From an uncultured Acidiferrobacteraceae bacterium (GTDB lineage: Bacteria > Pseudomonadota > Gammaproteobacteria > Arenicellales > UBA868): a DNA stretch of 32,988 bases. Numbering within the stretch: the first letter of the stretch is position 1; every line of letters begins with the position of its first letter. The stretch covers positions 1 to 32,988 of the forward strand of contig CAJXWH010000005.1 in NCBI GenBank assembly GCA_913062915.1. Reading direction: 5' to 3'. Shown here one piece after another: positions 1 to 8,498 of this stretch. The notes beneath the pieces are model-generated. The model was not told the origin of the DNA, did not search any database, and worked only from the letters and a program-made list of their open reading frames with translations. A program made the translations under genes and the position numbers.

Positions 1-662
1 ATTCCGAAATGCTGAGGTGTCACATGCTCGTCCAGGCGATACCTATGGATCATTTGTTTTCCTAGATGGCCGCGTGATCCTTCCGCAAAAACCGTGTATT
101 TGGCGCGCAGTTCCATTCCCGGCTCAAAGGTATTCTTCCGGGTTCCGTCCGTTGCAATGCCCATATCGCCCGTGGCAACACCAACAACACGATCTTCTTC
201 ATCAATCAGAACCTCGCTGGCTGAAAATCCAGGATAAATTTCTACGCCCAGTGTTTCGGCTTGTTTGCCGAGCCACCGCACCAAGCGACCGAGGCTGCCA
301 ATGTAGTTACCGTAGTTGTGCATCGGCCGCGGTGCGAACGAATTGGGCCACCGAAGAGCTTTATGGGGGCTTGTATAGAAGTAGATCTCGTCACGAGATA
401 CCGGTGTCTGCAGCGGCGCACCCATGGATGGCCAGTCCGGGAACAGTTCATCTAACGCGGTGGTTTCAATAACAGCACCGGATAGGATATGCGCTCCGAC
501 TTCCGAGCCTTTTTCTAGTACCACGACGGCCAACGGATGCTCGTTCTCGCTGGATAGTTGCATCAAGCGGCAGGCCGTCGCGAGACCCGCTGGCCCCGCA
601 CCAATGACAACGACATCGACATCCATGGATTCGCGATCAGAGGATACAGTCTGGTCGTTCAT
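1..662 (-). CDS. Electron transfer flavoprotein-ubiquinone oxidoreductase (ETF-QO), N-terminal part, truncated by left window edge
   Basis: Reverse-strand reading from ATG at 662: MNDQTVSSDRESMDVDVVVIGAGPAGLATACRLMQLSSENEHPLAVVVLEKGSEVGAHILSGAVIETTALDELFPDW...; Rossmann GxGPAGL motif and the typical ETF-QO 'EKGSEVGAHILSGAV' segment; open to base 1 with no stop, so absent from the ORF track. Confidence 0.9.
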   Translation of the reverse strand, partial: MNDQTVSSDRESMDVDVVVIGAGPAGLATACRLMQLSSENEHPLAVVVLEKGSEVGAHILSGAVIETTALDELFPDWPSMGAPLQTPVSRDEIYFYTSPHKALRWPNSFAPRPMHNYGNYIGSLGRLVRWLGKQAETLGVEIYPGFSASEVLIDEEDRVVGVATGDMGIATDGTRKNTFEPGMELRAKYTVFAEGSRGHLGKQMIHRYRLDEHVTPQHFG

Positions 663-782
663 AGCTTTTCCAGCGCCCGGGTTGATAGATCGTCGAAGGG
701 TAACGTTTCGAAGGAATAGGGGGAAGTCCCCTAGTGGATTATTTCTGCTATAAAACGTCCTAACGGGGAGACAGGGACATCG

Positions 783-1547
783 ATGGACCTAGCCGAACAA
801 GCAGTCGTCGTGACGGGGGCGGGATCGGGCATGGGCAAGGCCACAGCCTGCAGGCTTGCGCGTCGTAATGCCCTAGTGGCGGCGCTTGATATCGCGGCAA
901 AGCCGGTCCTAGCGCTGGCTCAAGAACTCGGCGGGCTTGGTATCGAATGCGATGTAGGGAGCGAATCGTCGGTTCGAACGGCGATTCAAAGAGTTGTCGC
1001 GGAGTTTGGGCCACCCCGGGTGCTGGTCAATTGCGCCGGGATCGCCGCGGCCCAACGGATATCTGGACGTAAAGGTCCCCATGATTTGGGTCTCTTTCAG
1101 AAAGTGATTCGTACCAATCTTGTCGGCACGTTTAATATGATGCGTCTCGTAGCCGAGGAGATGAAGCAGCTGGACCCGGTCGGCGAAAGCGGTGCGCGCG
1201 GAGTCATGATCAATACGGCTTCTGTGGCTGCCTATGAAGGCCAAATCGGACAGGCCGCTTATAGCGCCTCCAAAGGCGGAGTGGTTGCGTTAACTTTACC
1301 GGCAGCGCGCGAGTTGGCGCAATTCGGAATCCGTGTGGTTACGGTAGCGCCCGGGCTCATCGGTACTCCTATGTTGCACGCCATGCCGGAGGAAGTGCAG
1401 GCCTCTCTGGCGAGTCAGGTACCGTTTCCCCGCCGATTAGGCAGCGCCGATGAATTCGCTGCGTTAGTTGAACATATCATAGACAATGAGATGCTGAATG
1501 GGGAAGTCATACGGCTTGATGGCGCGATACGTTTGCAGCCGGAGTAA
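783..1547 (+). CDS. SDR family NAD(P)-dependent oxidoreductase, 3-hydroxyacyl-CoA dehydrogenase type II (HSD10)-like
   Basis: TGAGSGMG cofactor motif, NCAGIA, catalytic YSASK; overall resemblance to 3-hydroxy-2-methylbutyryl-CoA dehydrogenase family. Confidence 0.85.
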   Translation: MDLAEQAVVVTGAGSGMGKATACRLARRNALVAALDIAAKPVLALAQELGGLGIECDVGSESSVRTAIQRVVAEFGPPRVLVNCAGIAAAQRISGRKGPHDLGLFQKVIRTNLVGTFNMMRLVAEEMKQLDPVGESGARGVMINTASVAAYEGQIGQAAYSASKGGVVALTLPAARELAQFGIRVVTVAPGLIGTPMLHAMPEEVQASLASQVPFPRRLGSADEFAALVEHIIDNEMLNGEVIRLDGAIRLQPE

Positions 1548-1615
1548 CGAGCCTATCTGGCAGTTGCAGATCTGCCGTGTTAGATTCCGGTAATACCAAC
1601 AAGGAGAAGAAGATT

Positions 1616-1741
1616 ATGAGGAAGACAGTCTTTGCATTGATAGCCGCAGTTTTGATCTTGAGCGGATGTGCGACGCTATCAGATACAACAGATCGAGCTT
1701 GTGACTCGGTTGTGCTTAACTGGTTGTGCGGTGATTCCTAG
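1616..1741 (+). CDS. Small predicted lipoprotein (41 aa)
   Basis: ATG...TAG reads MRKTVFALIAAVLILSGCATLSDTTDRACDSVVLNWLCGDS; signal peptide with lipobox LSGC, upstream AAGGAGAAGA Shine-Dalgarno, immediately followed by a strong terminator. Below the ORF-track size cutoff. Confidence 0.75.
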   Translation: MRKTVFALIAAVLILSGCATLSDTTDRACDSVVLNWLCGDS

Positions 1742-1761
1742 AATTGCAGAAAAATGAAGAA

Positions 1762-1795
1762 AAAGAAACCCCGCTGCGGCGGGGTTTCTTTTTAT
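1762..1795. terminator. Bidirectional Rho-independent terminator
   Basis: Stem GAAACCCCGC (1765-1774) / GCGGGGTTTC (1779-1788), loop TGCG, preceded by A-run and followed by T-run; lies between convergent genes (lipoprotein + and acyl-CoA synthetase -). Confidence 0.92.
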
Positions 1796-1806
1796 TTGTA
1801 AAAAAA

Positions 1807-3441
1807 TTACGGGCTGCCGAGAGTATACGCCTGTTCCCGGAGTTTAAATTTTTGTACTTTACCGGTTGAAGTCTTGGGCAAGTCTCCGAAAACAATTGTT
1901 TTCGGAGACTTGTAGTGGGCCATATTGTTGCGGCAAAACTCGATTAGAGCCTGTTCGTCAACACGGTCAGCTGATGATTTCAAGGTTACAAATGCACAGG
2001 GGGTCTCACCCCATTGATCGTCGGGACGCGCTACGACGGCCGCTTCCAGCACAGCCGGGTGCCTATAGAGAACATCCTCGATCTCGATAGAAGAGACATT
2101 TTCACCGCCGGAGATGATGATGTCTTTCGAACGATCCTTAAGTTGAATGTAACGATCAGCATGAGTGACACCGAGATCACCGGAGTGAAACCAGCCTCCG
2201 GCAAATGCTTCTTCGGTGGCTTTTGCATTTTTTAGATAACCCTTCATGACTACGTTACCCCGGAACATAGCTTCACCCATACTGGAGCCATCGGTTGCAA
2301 CGGGGTCCAGGGTATCCGGGTTTAAAATCTGTAGTTCCTCGAGTGCGTGATAGGGGACACCTTGCCGAGATTTGACCTTCGCCTGTTCTTCTAGCGGCAG
2401 TTGGTCCCACTCTCGATGCCATGCACAAATGACAGCCGGGCCATAGGTTTCTGTTAGTCCATATACGTGGGTCATAGAGAATCCCGCCTCTTCCATGGCG
2501 GCGAGCACAGCAGCGGGTGGTGGTGCAGCGGCTGTCATCACATGAACGGTATGTTGAAGTGCTCGCTTTTCTTCAGCCGACGCGTTGACGACGAAATTGA
2601 GTACTACCGGTGCAGCGCAAAAATGAGTTACTCCATAATCCGCGATCGCTGAGTAGATATTTGCCGCATCCACCTTACGCAGGCAGACGCTTGTTCCGGC
2701 GACTGCCGCCAGAGACCAAGGGAAACACCAGCCGTTGCAATGGAACATCGGCAGCGTCCAGAGATAGACGGGGTGGTGCCCCATGTCCCAGCCGACCAGA
2801 TTGCTGAGCGAATTGAGATACGCGCCTCGGTGATGGTAGACCACCCCTTTGGGATCACCGGTTGTTCCAGAGGTATAGTTGAGAGAGATGGCGTCCCACT
2901 CGTCGCTGGGGAAGTTCGCGGCATAGTCTGGATCACCTTCAGCAAGAAATTCATCATACAAAATGGAGCCCAATCGTTCGCCGCCTGGCCCCTCGGAGTC
3001 GTCGATGTCGACCACCAAGGGATTACTTTTGCACTGATGGAGCGCCTCCTGGATGACGGGTGCGAACTCGGTATCTGTCAACAGAACCTTGGCTTCGCCG
3101 TGATCGAGGATGTAGGCTAGGCTGGCCGCATCCAGTCTGATGTTTAACGCATTCAATACGGCTCCTGTCATGGGTACACCAAAATGAGCCTCGAACAACT
3201 CAGGGATATTTGGCGCCATCACGGCCACCGTATCGCCACGCCCAATGCCTCGATCAGTAAGTGCCGAGGCCAGTCGCCGGCACCGTTGTGCAGTCTCAGA
3301 CCAACTGCGGCGGGTTTGCCCATGAATCATGGCCGGGTGTTCGGGAAAGACACGGGCTGTTCGGGAAAGAAATGACAATGGAGACAGCGGCACATAATTG
3401 GCCGGGTTCTTGTCTAGTCCGGTATCAAAAATAGTCGTCAT
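1807..3441 (-). CDS. AMP-dependent acyl-CoA synthetase (acyl-activating enzyme)
   Basis: AMP-binding motif YTSGTTGDPKGV, A8-type motif SGGENVSSIEIEDVLYRHP, C-terminal PKTSTGKVQKFKLR. Confidence 0.92.
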   Translation of the reverse strand: MTTIFDTGLDKNPANYVPLSPLSFLSRTARVFPEHPAMIHGQTRRSWSETAQRCRRLASALTDRGIGRGDTVAVMAPNIPELFEAHFGVPMTGAVLNALNIRLDAASLAYILDHGEAKVLLTDTEFAPVIQEALHQCKSNPLVVDIDDSEGPGGERLGSILYDEFLAEGDPDYAANFPSDEWDAISLNYTSGTTGDPKGVVYHHRGAYLNSLSNLVGWDMGHHPVYLWTLPMFHCNGWCFPWSLAAVAGTSVCLRKVDAANIYSAIADYGVTHFCAAPVVLNFVVNASAEEKRALQHTVHVMTAAAPPPAAVLAAMEEAGFSMTHVYGLTETYGPAVICAWHREWDQLPLEEQAKVKSRQGVPYHALEELQILNPDTLDPVATDGSSMGEAMFRGNVVMKGYLKNAKATEEAFAGGWFHSGDLGVTHADRYIQLKDRSKDIIISGGENVSSIEIEDVLYRHPAVLEAAVVARPDDQWGETPCAFVTLKSSADRVDEQALIEFCRNNMAHYKSPKTIVFGDLPKTSTGKVQKFKLREQAYTLGSP

Positions 3442-3464
3442 AGGTCACCAATGCTTGTCGCTAT

Positions 3465-3493
3465 TGCGCTGTGCGGTAAAGAGATACAGCGCA
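3465..3493. promoter_or_regulatory. Inverted repeat (8-bp arms, 13-nt spacer) upstream of acyl-CoA synthetase
   Basis: TGCGCTGT (3465-3472) / ACAGCGCA (3486-3493), in the intergenic gap 24 nt upstream of the acyl-CoA synthetase start codon. Confidence 0.4.
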
Positions 3494-3531
3494 GGCTAGG
3501 CTGAGCCGAGCTAGAAGGAAAAGGATAACAA

Positions 3532-4476
3532 TTATGCACCAGGGAACAATTCGCCAACTATAGGCGAGGGCAGGGCTACACCGAGACGCGCAAGTTCGAA
3601 CCGGGCTCTATCAGGATAATCCGAGGTGACACCATTGACCCCCCAACGAGAAAGCCGCGCAATATCCGTGGGATCGTTGACAGTCCATGTGTGTACCTCG
3701 AGTCCCGCCCGATGTGCGCGTTGGACCCGAGGTTCGGTTAGATCGAGATAGTTAGGGCCCCAGTAGCGACCACCCGCTTGTTGAACCGCCAACGCCAGAT
3801 CGCCATTGAAATTCACGGGATCGAATCCAGCCAGCCATGGAGAGGTATTTAGGTCGTTAACCGCCACTGTATTGAAGTCGGGTTGTTCGGACGTGAGATA
3901 ACCGGTTGGCACCGTAGGTTCCTGGTCCTGGACGGCTTGCAATACATGCCAGTCAAAGGATTGCACCCAGGTTTTATTTAGCCACCCAATTTCATCGACT
4001 TCTTTCAGTAACAGCGTTGCAAATTTCGATGGGGGCGGCGACCAATCGGGATTTCGCGGGTCAATTTTCACTTCAATATTGAGCAGCATCTGATCCGCAC
4101 CAAGCCGACGCAGCACCTCAGCAAGCTGAGGAAGGGTAGGGATTCGCTGTTCGTGAACAGGTCTTTGGTGAGGAAAACCGCGCCCATAGAGTGTCCTGGC
4201 ATCTAAACAACCGACGTCGAATTGTTGCAGTTCCATTACAGACATGCCGTAGAGTCGTTCATCAAAGCGGGTAACCCAGGTACCGTTTGGGTTTCGCGTA
4301 ATGGCGGGGTTCAATCGGGGATCATGATGGATGACAATTCTATGGTCGGAACTCACGTTGATATCCAGCTCGAGAGCTGTTACGCCAAAGCGCAAGGCAG
4401 TTTCAAAGCCGGCTAGGGTGTTTTCAGGGGCATGTCCGCGAGCGCCCCGATGACCGTGGATAGCTGTGCAATACAT
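3532..4476 (-). CDS. Glycerophosphodiester phosphodiesterase family protein (GDPD)
   Basis: HRGARGHAPENTLAGFETAL, ELDINVSSDHRIVIHHD, WTVNDPTDIARLSRWGVNGVTSDYPDRA motifs. Confidence 0.92.
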   Translation of the reverse strand: MYCTAIHGHRGARGHAPENTLAGFETALRFGVTALELDINVSSDHRIVIHHDPRLNPAITRNPNGTWVTRFDERLYGMSVMELQQFDVGCLDARTLYGRGFPHQRPVHEQRIPTLPQLAEVLRRLGADQMLLNIEVKIDPRNPDWSPPPSKFATLLLKEVDEIGWLNKTWVQSFDWHVLQAVQDQEPTVPTGYLTSEQPDFNTVAVNDLNTSPWLAGFDPVNFNGDLALAVQQAGGRYWGPNYLDLTEPRVQRAHRAGLEVHTWTVNDPTDIARLSRWGVNGVTSDYPDRARFELARLGVALPSPIVGELFPGA

Positions 4477-4599
4477 TATGCCGGTAGGCTTCCGGTTATT
4501 ATGGACAGCGCTTGATTACTGCGGATGACGAGTGAATGAGCAACACTATAGCAATTTCAGCGCCCGAATCGCCTACGACGTCGGACCGAGAGTAAGCCG

Positions 4600-5331
4600 A
4601 TGGATGAAACGAACGCCAGCGAAAATAAAAGGGTAGAGAATTGGTTGCGGATTAGAGGGTTTGATCTGTTTGCGGTGATGGATCCCGCACGGTGGCCGGA
4701 ACCACTGAGGGAATCCTTTCGGACCTTAGATATCAACCTGCCTATGGGTACTCGAATTGTATTGCTGGGATCCGTCGGCCGTACCCTCTGGGAGATCGTT
4801 CGTCGGGACCATTGGCAGGATTCGGATCCAATCGACCGATACTCCATTAGGATCGTTGAGGAGCTCAGAAAGCTGCACTGGCACGGTCAAAAGATCGAAT
4901 GGCTGCATCCCGGGCCATGCCCGATTCCAATTCAACGGCTCTGCCGACAGGCAGGCTGGAGTCATCCTTCACTACTGGGATTGGACATCCATGCGCAGTT
5001 TGGAACATGGTTCGCTTGCCGGGCAGTCATTGTGGTTTCCCGATCAATCGAATGCACGCCACGCGAGTCGAGTCGTTCACCTTGTGAATCGTGCTTGGAA
5101 AAACCCTGTCGTTCGCATTGCCCATCGGGTGCTGTCACTGATATAGAAGCATTCGGGTTGATGGCCTGTGGTTCGTATCGATTGGCGAAAGAATCCAACT
5201 GTGCCCATTTGTGTTTGTCGCGGTTGGCCTGCCCAATCGGTACCTCTCAGCGTTATTCAGATGTACAACTTGACTATCACGGGGCGCTTTCATTGACGAG
5301 TTTACAGGCAGTCCGTGAACAAGCCGAATAG
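4600..5331 (+). CDS. 4Fe-4S cluster-binding ferredoxin-like protein (Cys pattern reminiscent of the QueG C-terminal domain)
   Basis: CESCLEKPCRSHCPSGAV plus NCAHLCLSRLACPIG cysteine clusters; the preceding region (VLLGSVGRTLWEIV...HPSLLGLDIHAQFGTWFACRAV) matches a recurrent proteobacterial ferredoxin-like architecture. Confidence 0.65.
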   Translation: MDETNASENKRVENWLRIRGFDLFAVMDPARWPEPLRESFRTLDINLPMGTRIVLLGSVGRTLWEIVRRDHWQDSDPIDRYSIRIVEELRKLHWHGQKIEWLHPGPCPIPIQRLCRQAGWSHPSLLGLDIHAQFGTWFACRAVIVVSRSIECTPRESSRSPCESCLEKPCRSHCPSGAVTDIEAFGLMACGSYRLAKESNCAHLCLSRLACPIGTSQRYSDVQLDYHGALSLTSLQAVREQAE

Positions 5332-5527
5332 GATTTTCGGCATTTCCTAGCCGTTAATTGCTAGCCGGTTGTAGGCTGTCTCGGTACAATGGATTGTGCG
5401 ATCGGCAAAATTCTGGTTGACCTCGTAGCAGAAGTTTCCACGCTATTTATGGTTTGCCCCAGCCATAGCACGGGCACGAGGATAGACGCGATCGCACAAA
5501 TTAATTCGGGGGATAGAGGTAAGAAGG

Positions 5528-6787
5528 ATGTTTAAGAGCACGGAGTGTATTGCAGATATTGATCCACAGTTGGCGCAAGCTATCGAAGACGAAAAGCGGC
5601 GACAGGAAGAACATATTGAGTTGATTGCATCAGAGAACTACACAAGCCCACGCGTCCTCGAAGCGCAAGGCTCGGTACTGACTAATAAATACGCGGAGGG
5701 ATATCCAGGTCGACGATACTACGGGGGCTGCGAACACGTGGATGTTGTGGAACAGTTGGCAATCGACCGTGCAAAGAAGTTGTTTGGTGCTGCCTACGTT
5801 AACGTTCAACCGCACTCGGGCTCTCAGGCCAATGCCGCGGTTTACATGGCGCTTTTAGAACCTGGAGATCATGTACTTGGTATGAGTCTTGCGCACGGTG
5901 GCCACCTTACACACGGCGCTAAAGTCAACTTTTCAGGAAAGTTATACGACGCGGTGCAATATGGTCTGGACGAGTCAACAGGTGAGATTGCATACCAACA
6001 AGTGGAAGTTCTTGCTAGAGAGCATCAGCCGAAGATGATTATGGCCGGTTTTTCAGCGTACAGCCGGGTGGTTGACTGGCAGCGATTTCGTGAGATTTCG
6101 GATGCGGTGGGTGCTTACTTGGTCGTAGATATGGCCCACGTAGCAGGACTTGTTGCAGTTGGCCTTTACCCAAGTCCGGTGTCGATCGCTGACGTGACAA
6201 CGACCACGACGCATAAGACGCTGCGGGGCGCCCGAGGCGGCATGATTATGGCGCGAGAGAACCAAGAGATTGAGAAAAAGTTGAGTTCACTTGTTTTTCC
6301 CGGAACTCAGGGAGGTCCTCTGATGCACGCGATTGCAGGGAAGGCCATCGCATTTCAGGAGGCTTTAGATCCCTCTTTTCGTAAGTATCAGAAGCAGGTA
6401 CTTGCCAACGCACAGACGATGGCATCTACGTTTATGGAGCGGGGGTATTCTGTGGTTTCCGGTGGTACCGATAACCATTTGTTTTTGCTGGATTTAATCG
6501 ACAAGGATATTACGGGCAAGGACGCAGATGCAGCACTCGGCCGAGCGAACATCACGGTCAATAAGAACGCCGTTCCGAATGACCCGAGGTCTCCGTTCGT
6601 TACCAGTGGCTTGCGTATTGGAACGCCGGCCGGCACGACTCGGGGATTTAAAGAGAAAGAAATGAGTCAAATCGCCAATTGGATTTGTGACATCCTCGAC
6701 CATTTGGGCGATGAATCAGTAGTCGACACGGTGCGGGGTAATGTCGAGGAGCTTTGTATCCGATTTCCGGTTTACCGCGAGGGATAG
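5528..6787 (+). CDS. glyA: Serine hydroxymethyltransferase
   Basis: [45 protein letters not shown]-lysine motif [14 protein letters not shown]. Confidence 0.97.
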   Translation: MFKSTECIADIDPQLAQAIEDEKRRQEEHIELIASENYTSPRVLEAQGSVLTNKYAEGYPGRRYYGGCEHVDVVEQLAIDRAKKLFGAAYVNVQPHSGSQANAAVYMALLEPGDHVLGMSLAHGGHLTHGAKVNFSGKLYDAVQYGLDESTGEIAYQQVEVLAREHQPKMIMAGFSAYSRVVDWQRFREISDAVGAYLVVDMAHVAGLVAVGLYPSPVSIADVTTTTTHKTLRGARGGMIMARENQEIEKKLSSLVFPGTQGGPLMHAIAGKAIAFQEALDPSFRKYQKQVLANAQTMASTFMERGYSVVSGGTDNHLFLLDLIDKDITGKDADAALGRANITVNKNAVPNDPRSPFVTSGLRIGTPAGTTRGFKEKEMSQIANWICDILDHLGDESVVDTVRGNVEELCIRFPVYREG

Positions 6788-6944
6788 CGCAGAACGATGT
6801 GAATGGTAATGCGCCGGGAAGTCCTGCGCATGAGGTAGAGAAAGTCCAGAGCTCCTGGCGGAAAATCTGCAAGGCGGACTTCAATCGCAGAGCGATGATT
6901 CGATGTGGGCAGCACAGCCTGCGTCATATGGAAAACACTTCATA

Positions 6945-8198
6945 ATGAAAAATAAGTACTCGATATTCAGCTTGGCGAGGAACGCGGTCACCTACCACGA
7001 AAACTGGCGTGAAGCTTGGCGCAGTCCGGAACCGAGGAAGGGCTACGATGTGATCGTGATCGGCGGTGGAGGGCATGGTTTAGCTACCGCTTACTATCTT
7101 GCGAGCGAACATGGTATCCGTAATGTCGCGGTGTTAGAGAAGAATTGGATCGGCGGCGGCAATACGGGCCGCAATACCACGATTGTCCGTTCGAACTACC
7201 TTTGGGACGAGTCGGCCCATCTTTATGAGAAGTCATTACGACTTTGGGAAGGCTTGAGTCAAAAGCTTAATTACAACGTAATGTTCAGTCAAAGAGGGGT
7301 GATGAATCTGGGTCATACATTGCAGGATATGCGGGACATTGAACGCCGCTCGAATGCCAACTACTTAAACGGGATTGACAGTGAGGTGTTAAGGCCCGAA
7401 CAGATTCGACAAATTGTTCCGATTATGAATACCTCGCCCCATGCCCGTTACCCGGTATTGGGCGCATCTTTTCAACGGCGCGGGGGAGTTGCTCGTCATG
7501 ATGCGGTCGCGTGGGGATTTGCACGTGCCGCGGATAGAGAAGGTGTCGACATTCTTCAAAATTGTGAAGTGACCGGAATTCTTCGGCACAATGGCGCTGT
7601 GACAGGGGTCGAAACAAATCGCGGCAGAATACAAGCAAAGAAAGTTGGTGTAGTCGTGGCGGGGCATTCGAGTGTCATTGCCTCTATGGCTGGACTCAGA
7701 CTTCCTATTGAAAGTCACCCGCTACAGGCGTTGGTTTCAGAACCGCTGAAACCCATACTGCATACCGTCGTAATGTCCAATGCGGTACACGGTTATATCA
7801 GCCAATCCGACAAAGGCGAATTGGTCATAGGAGCTGGTGTTGACTCCTACACTGGGTATGGACAAAGAGGTAGCTTTTCGGTTGTCGAAGGCAATATCGG
7901 CGCGATTGTCGAACTGTTTCCGGTGTTTAGTCGAGTTCGAATGTTGCGACAGTGGGGCGGCATTGTCGATGTATGTCCAGACGCGTGCCCAATCATCGGC
8001 AAGACGCCTATTCGAGGCCTCTATTTCAACTGTGGGTGGGGCACCGGCGGCTTCAAGGCCACGCCCGGCTCAGGGTGGGTTTTCGCCCACACCATTGCCC
8101 GCGGTGAACCACACTCGCTCAATGCCGCGTTCACCCTTGAGCGGTTCAGCACGGGAGCGCTCATCGACGAACATGGCGCTGCGGGTGTAGCGCACTGA
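6945..8198 (+). CDS. soxB: Sarcosine oxidase subunit beta
   Basis: [19 protein letters not shown] dinucleotide fold; [12 protein letters not shown] segment containing the His expected to carry covalent FMN; conserved [21 protein letters not shown] start. ORF track start 6903 is upstream of the likely ATG at 6945. Confidence 0.93.
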   Translation: MKNKYSIFSLARNAVTYHENWREAWRSPEPRKGYDVIVIGGGGHGLATAYYLASEHGIRNVAVLEKNWIGGGNTGRNTTIVRSNYLWDESAHLYEKSLRLWEGLSQKLNYNVMFSQRGVMNLGHTLQDMRDIERRSNANYLNGIDSEVLRPEQIRQIVPIMNTSPHARYPVLGASFQRRGGVARHDAVAWGFARAADREGVDILQNCEVTGILRHNGAVTGVETNRGRIQAKKVGVVVAGHSSVIASMAGLRLPIESHPLQALVSEPLKPILHTVVMSNAVHGYISQSDKGELVIGAGVDSYTGYGQRGSFSVVEGNIGAIVELFPVFSRVRMLRQWGGIVDVCPDACPIIGKTPIRGLYFNCGWGTGGFKATPGSGWVFAHTIARGEPHSLNAAFTLERFSTGALIDEHGAAGVAH

Positions 8199-8213
8199 CT
8201 AGAAGCGATAAAG

Positions 8214-8498
8214 ATGCTGGAAATTAATTGTCCCTGGTGCGGGCCACGAGACCAGATCGAGTTTAGCTGCGGTGGCGAAGCCCATATCGTTCGCCCGCTT
8301 GAGCCAGAGAACCTATCGGATGACGATTGGGCAGATTACCTTTTTTACCGCAAGAACCCCGAAGGGCGCCACCATGAACAATGGTGCCACACGGCCGGTT
8401 GTCGAAAGTGGTTCAATGCGATTCGAAATACCGTGACCTATCAGTTCGAAACGGTCTATCGGATTGGGGAAGATCTACCGGAGAAGACCAGCAGATGA
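8214..8498 (+). CDS. soxD: Sarcosine oxidase subunit delta
   Basis: MLEINCPWCGPRDQIEFSCGGEAHIVRP...WCHTAGCRKWFNAIRNTVT; small Zn-binding delta-subunit pattern, located between soxB and soxA. Confidence 0.93.
   Translation: MLEINCPWCGPRDQIEFSCGGEAHIVRPLEPENLSDDDWADYLFYRKNPEGRHHEQWCHTAGCRKWFNAIRNTVTYQFETVYRIGEDLPEKTSR

Noticed and set aside
17-472. 151-aa plus-strand ORF at the left edge
   Set aside because: Antisense to the clearly recognisable ETF-QO coding region; no family resemblance.
5332-5527. Possible glycine riboswitch upstream of glyA
   Set aside because: No recognisable conserved glycine aptamer core could be read in the leader; needs a covariance-model search to exclude formally.
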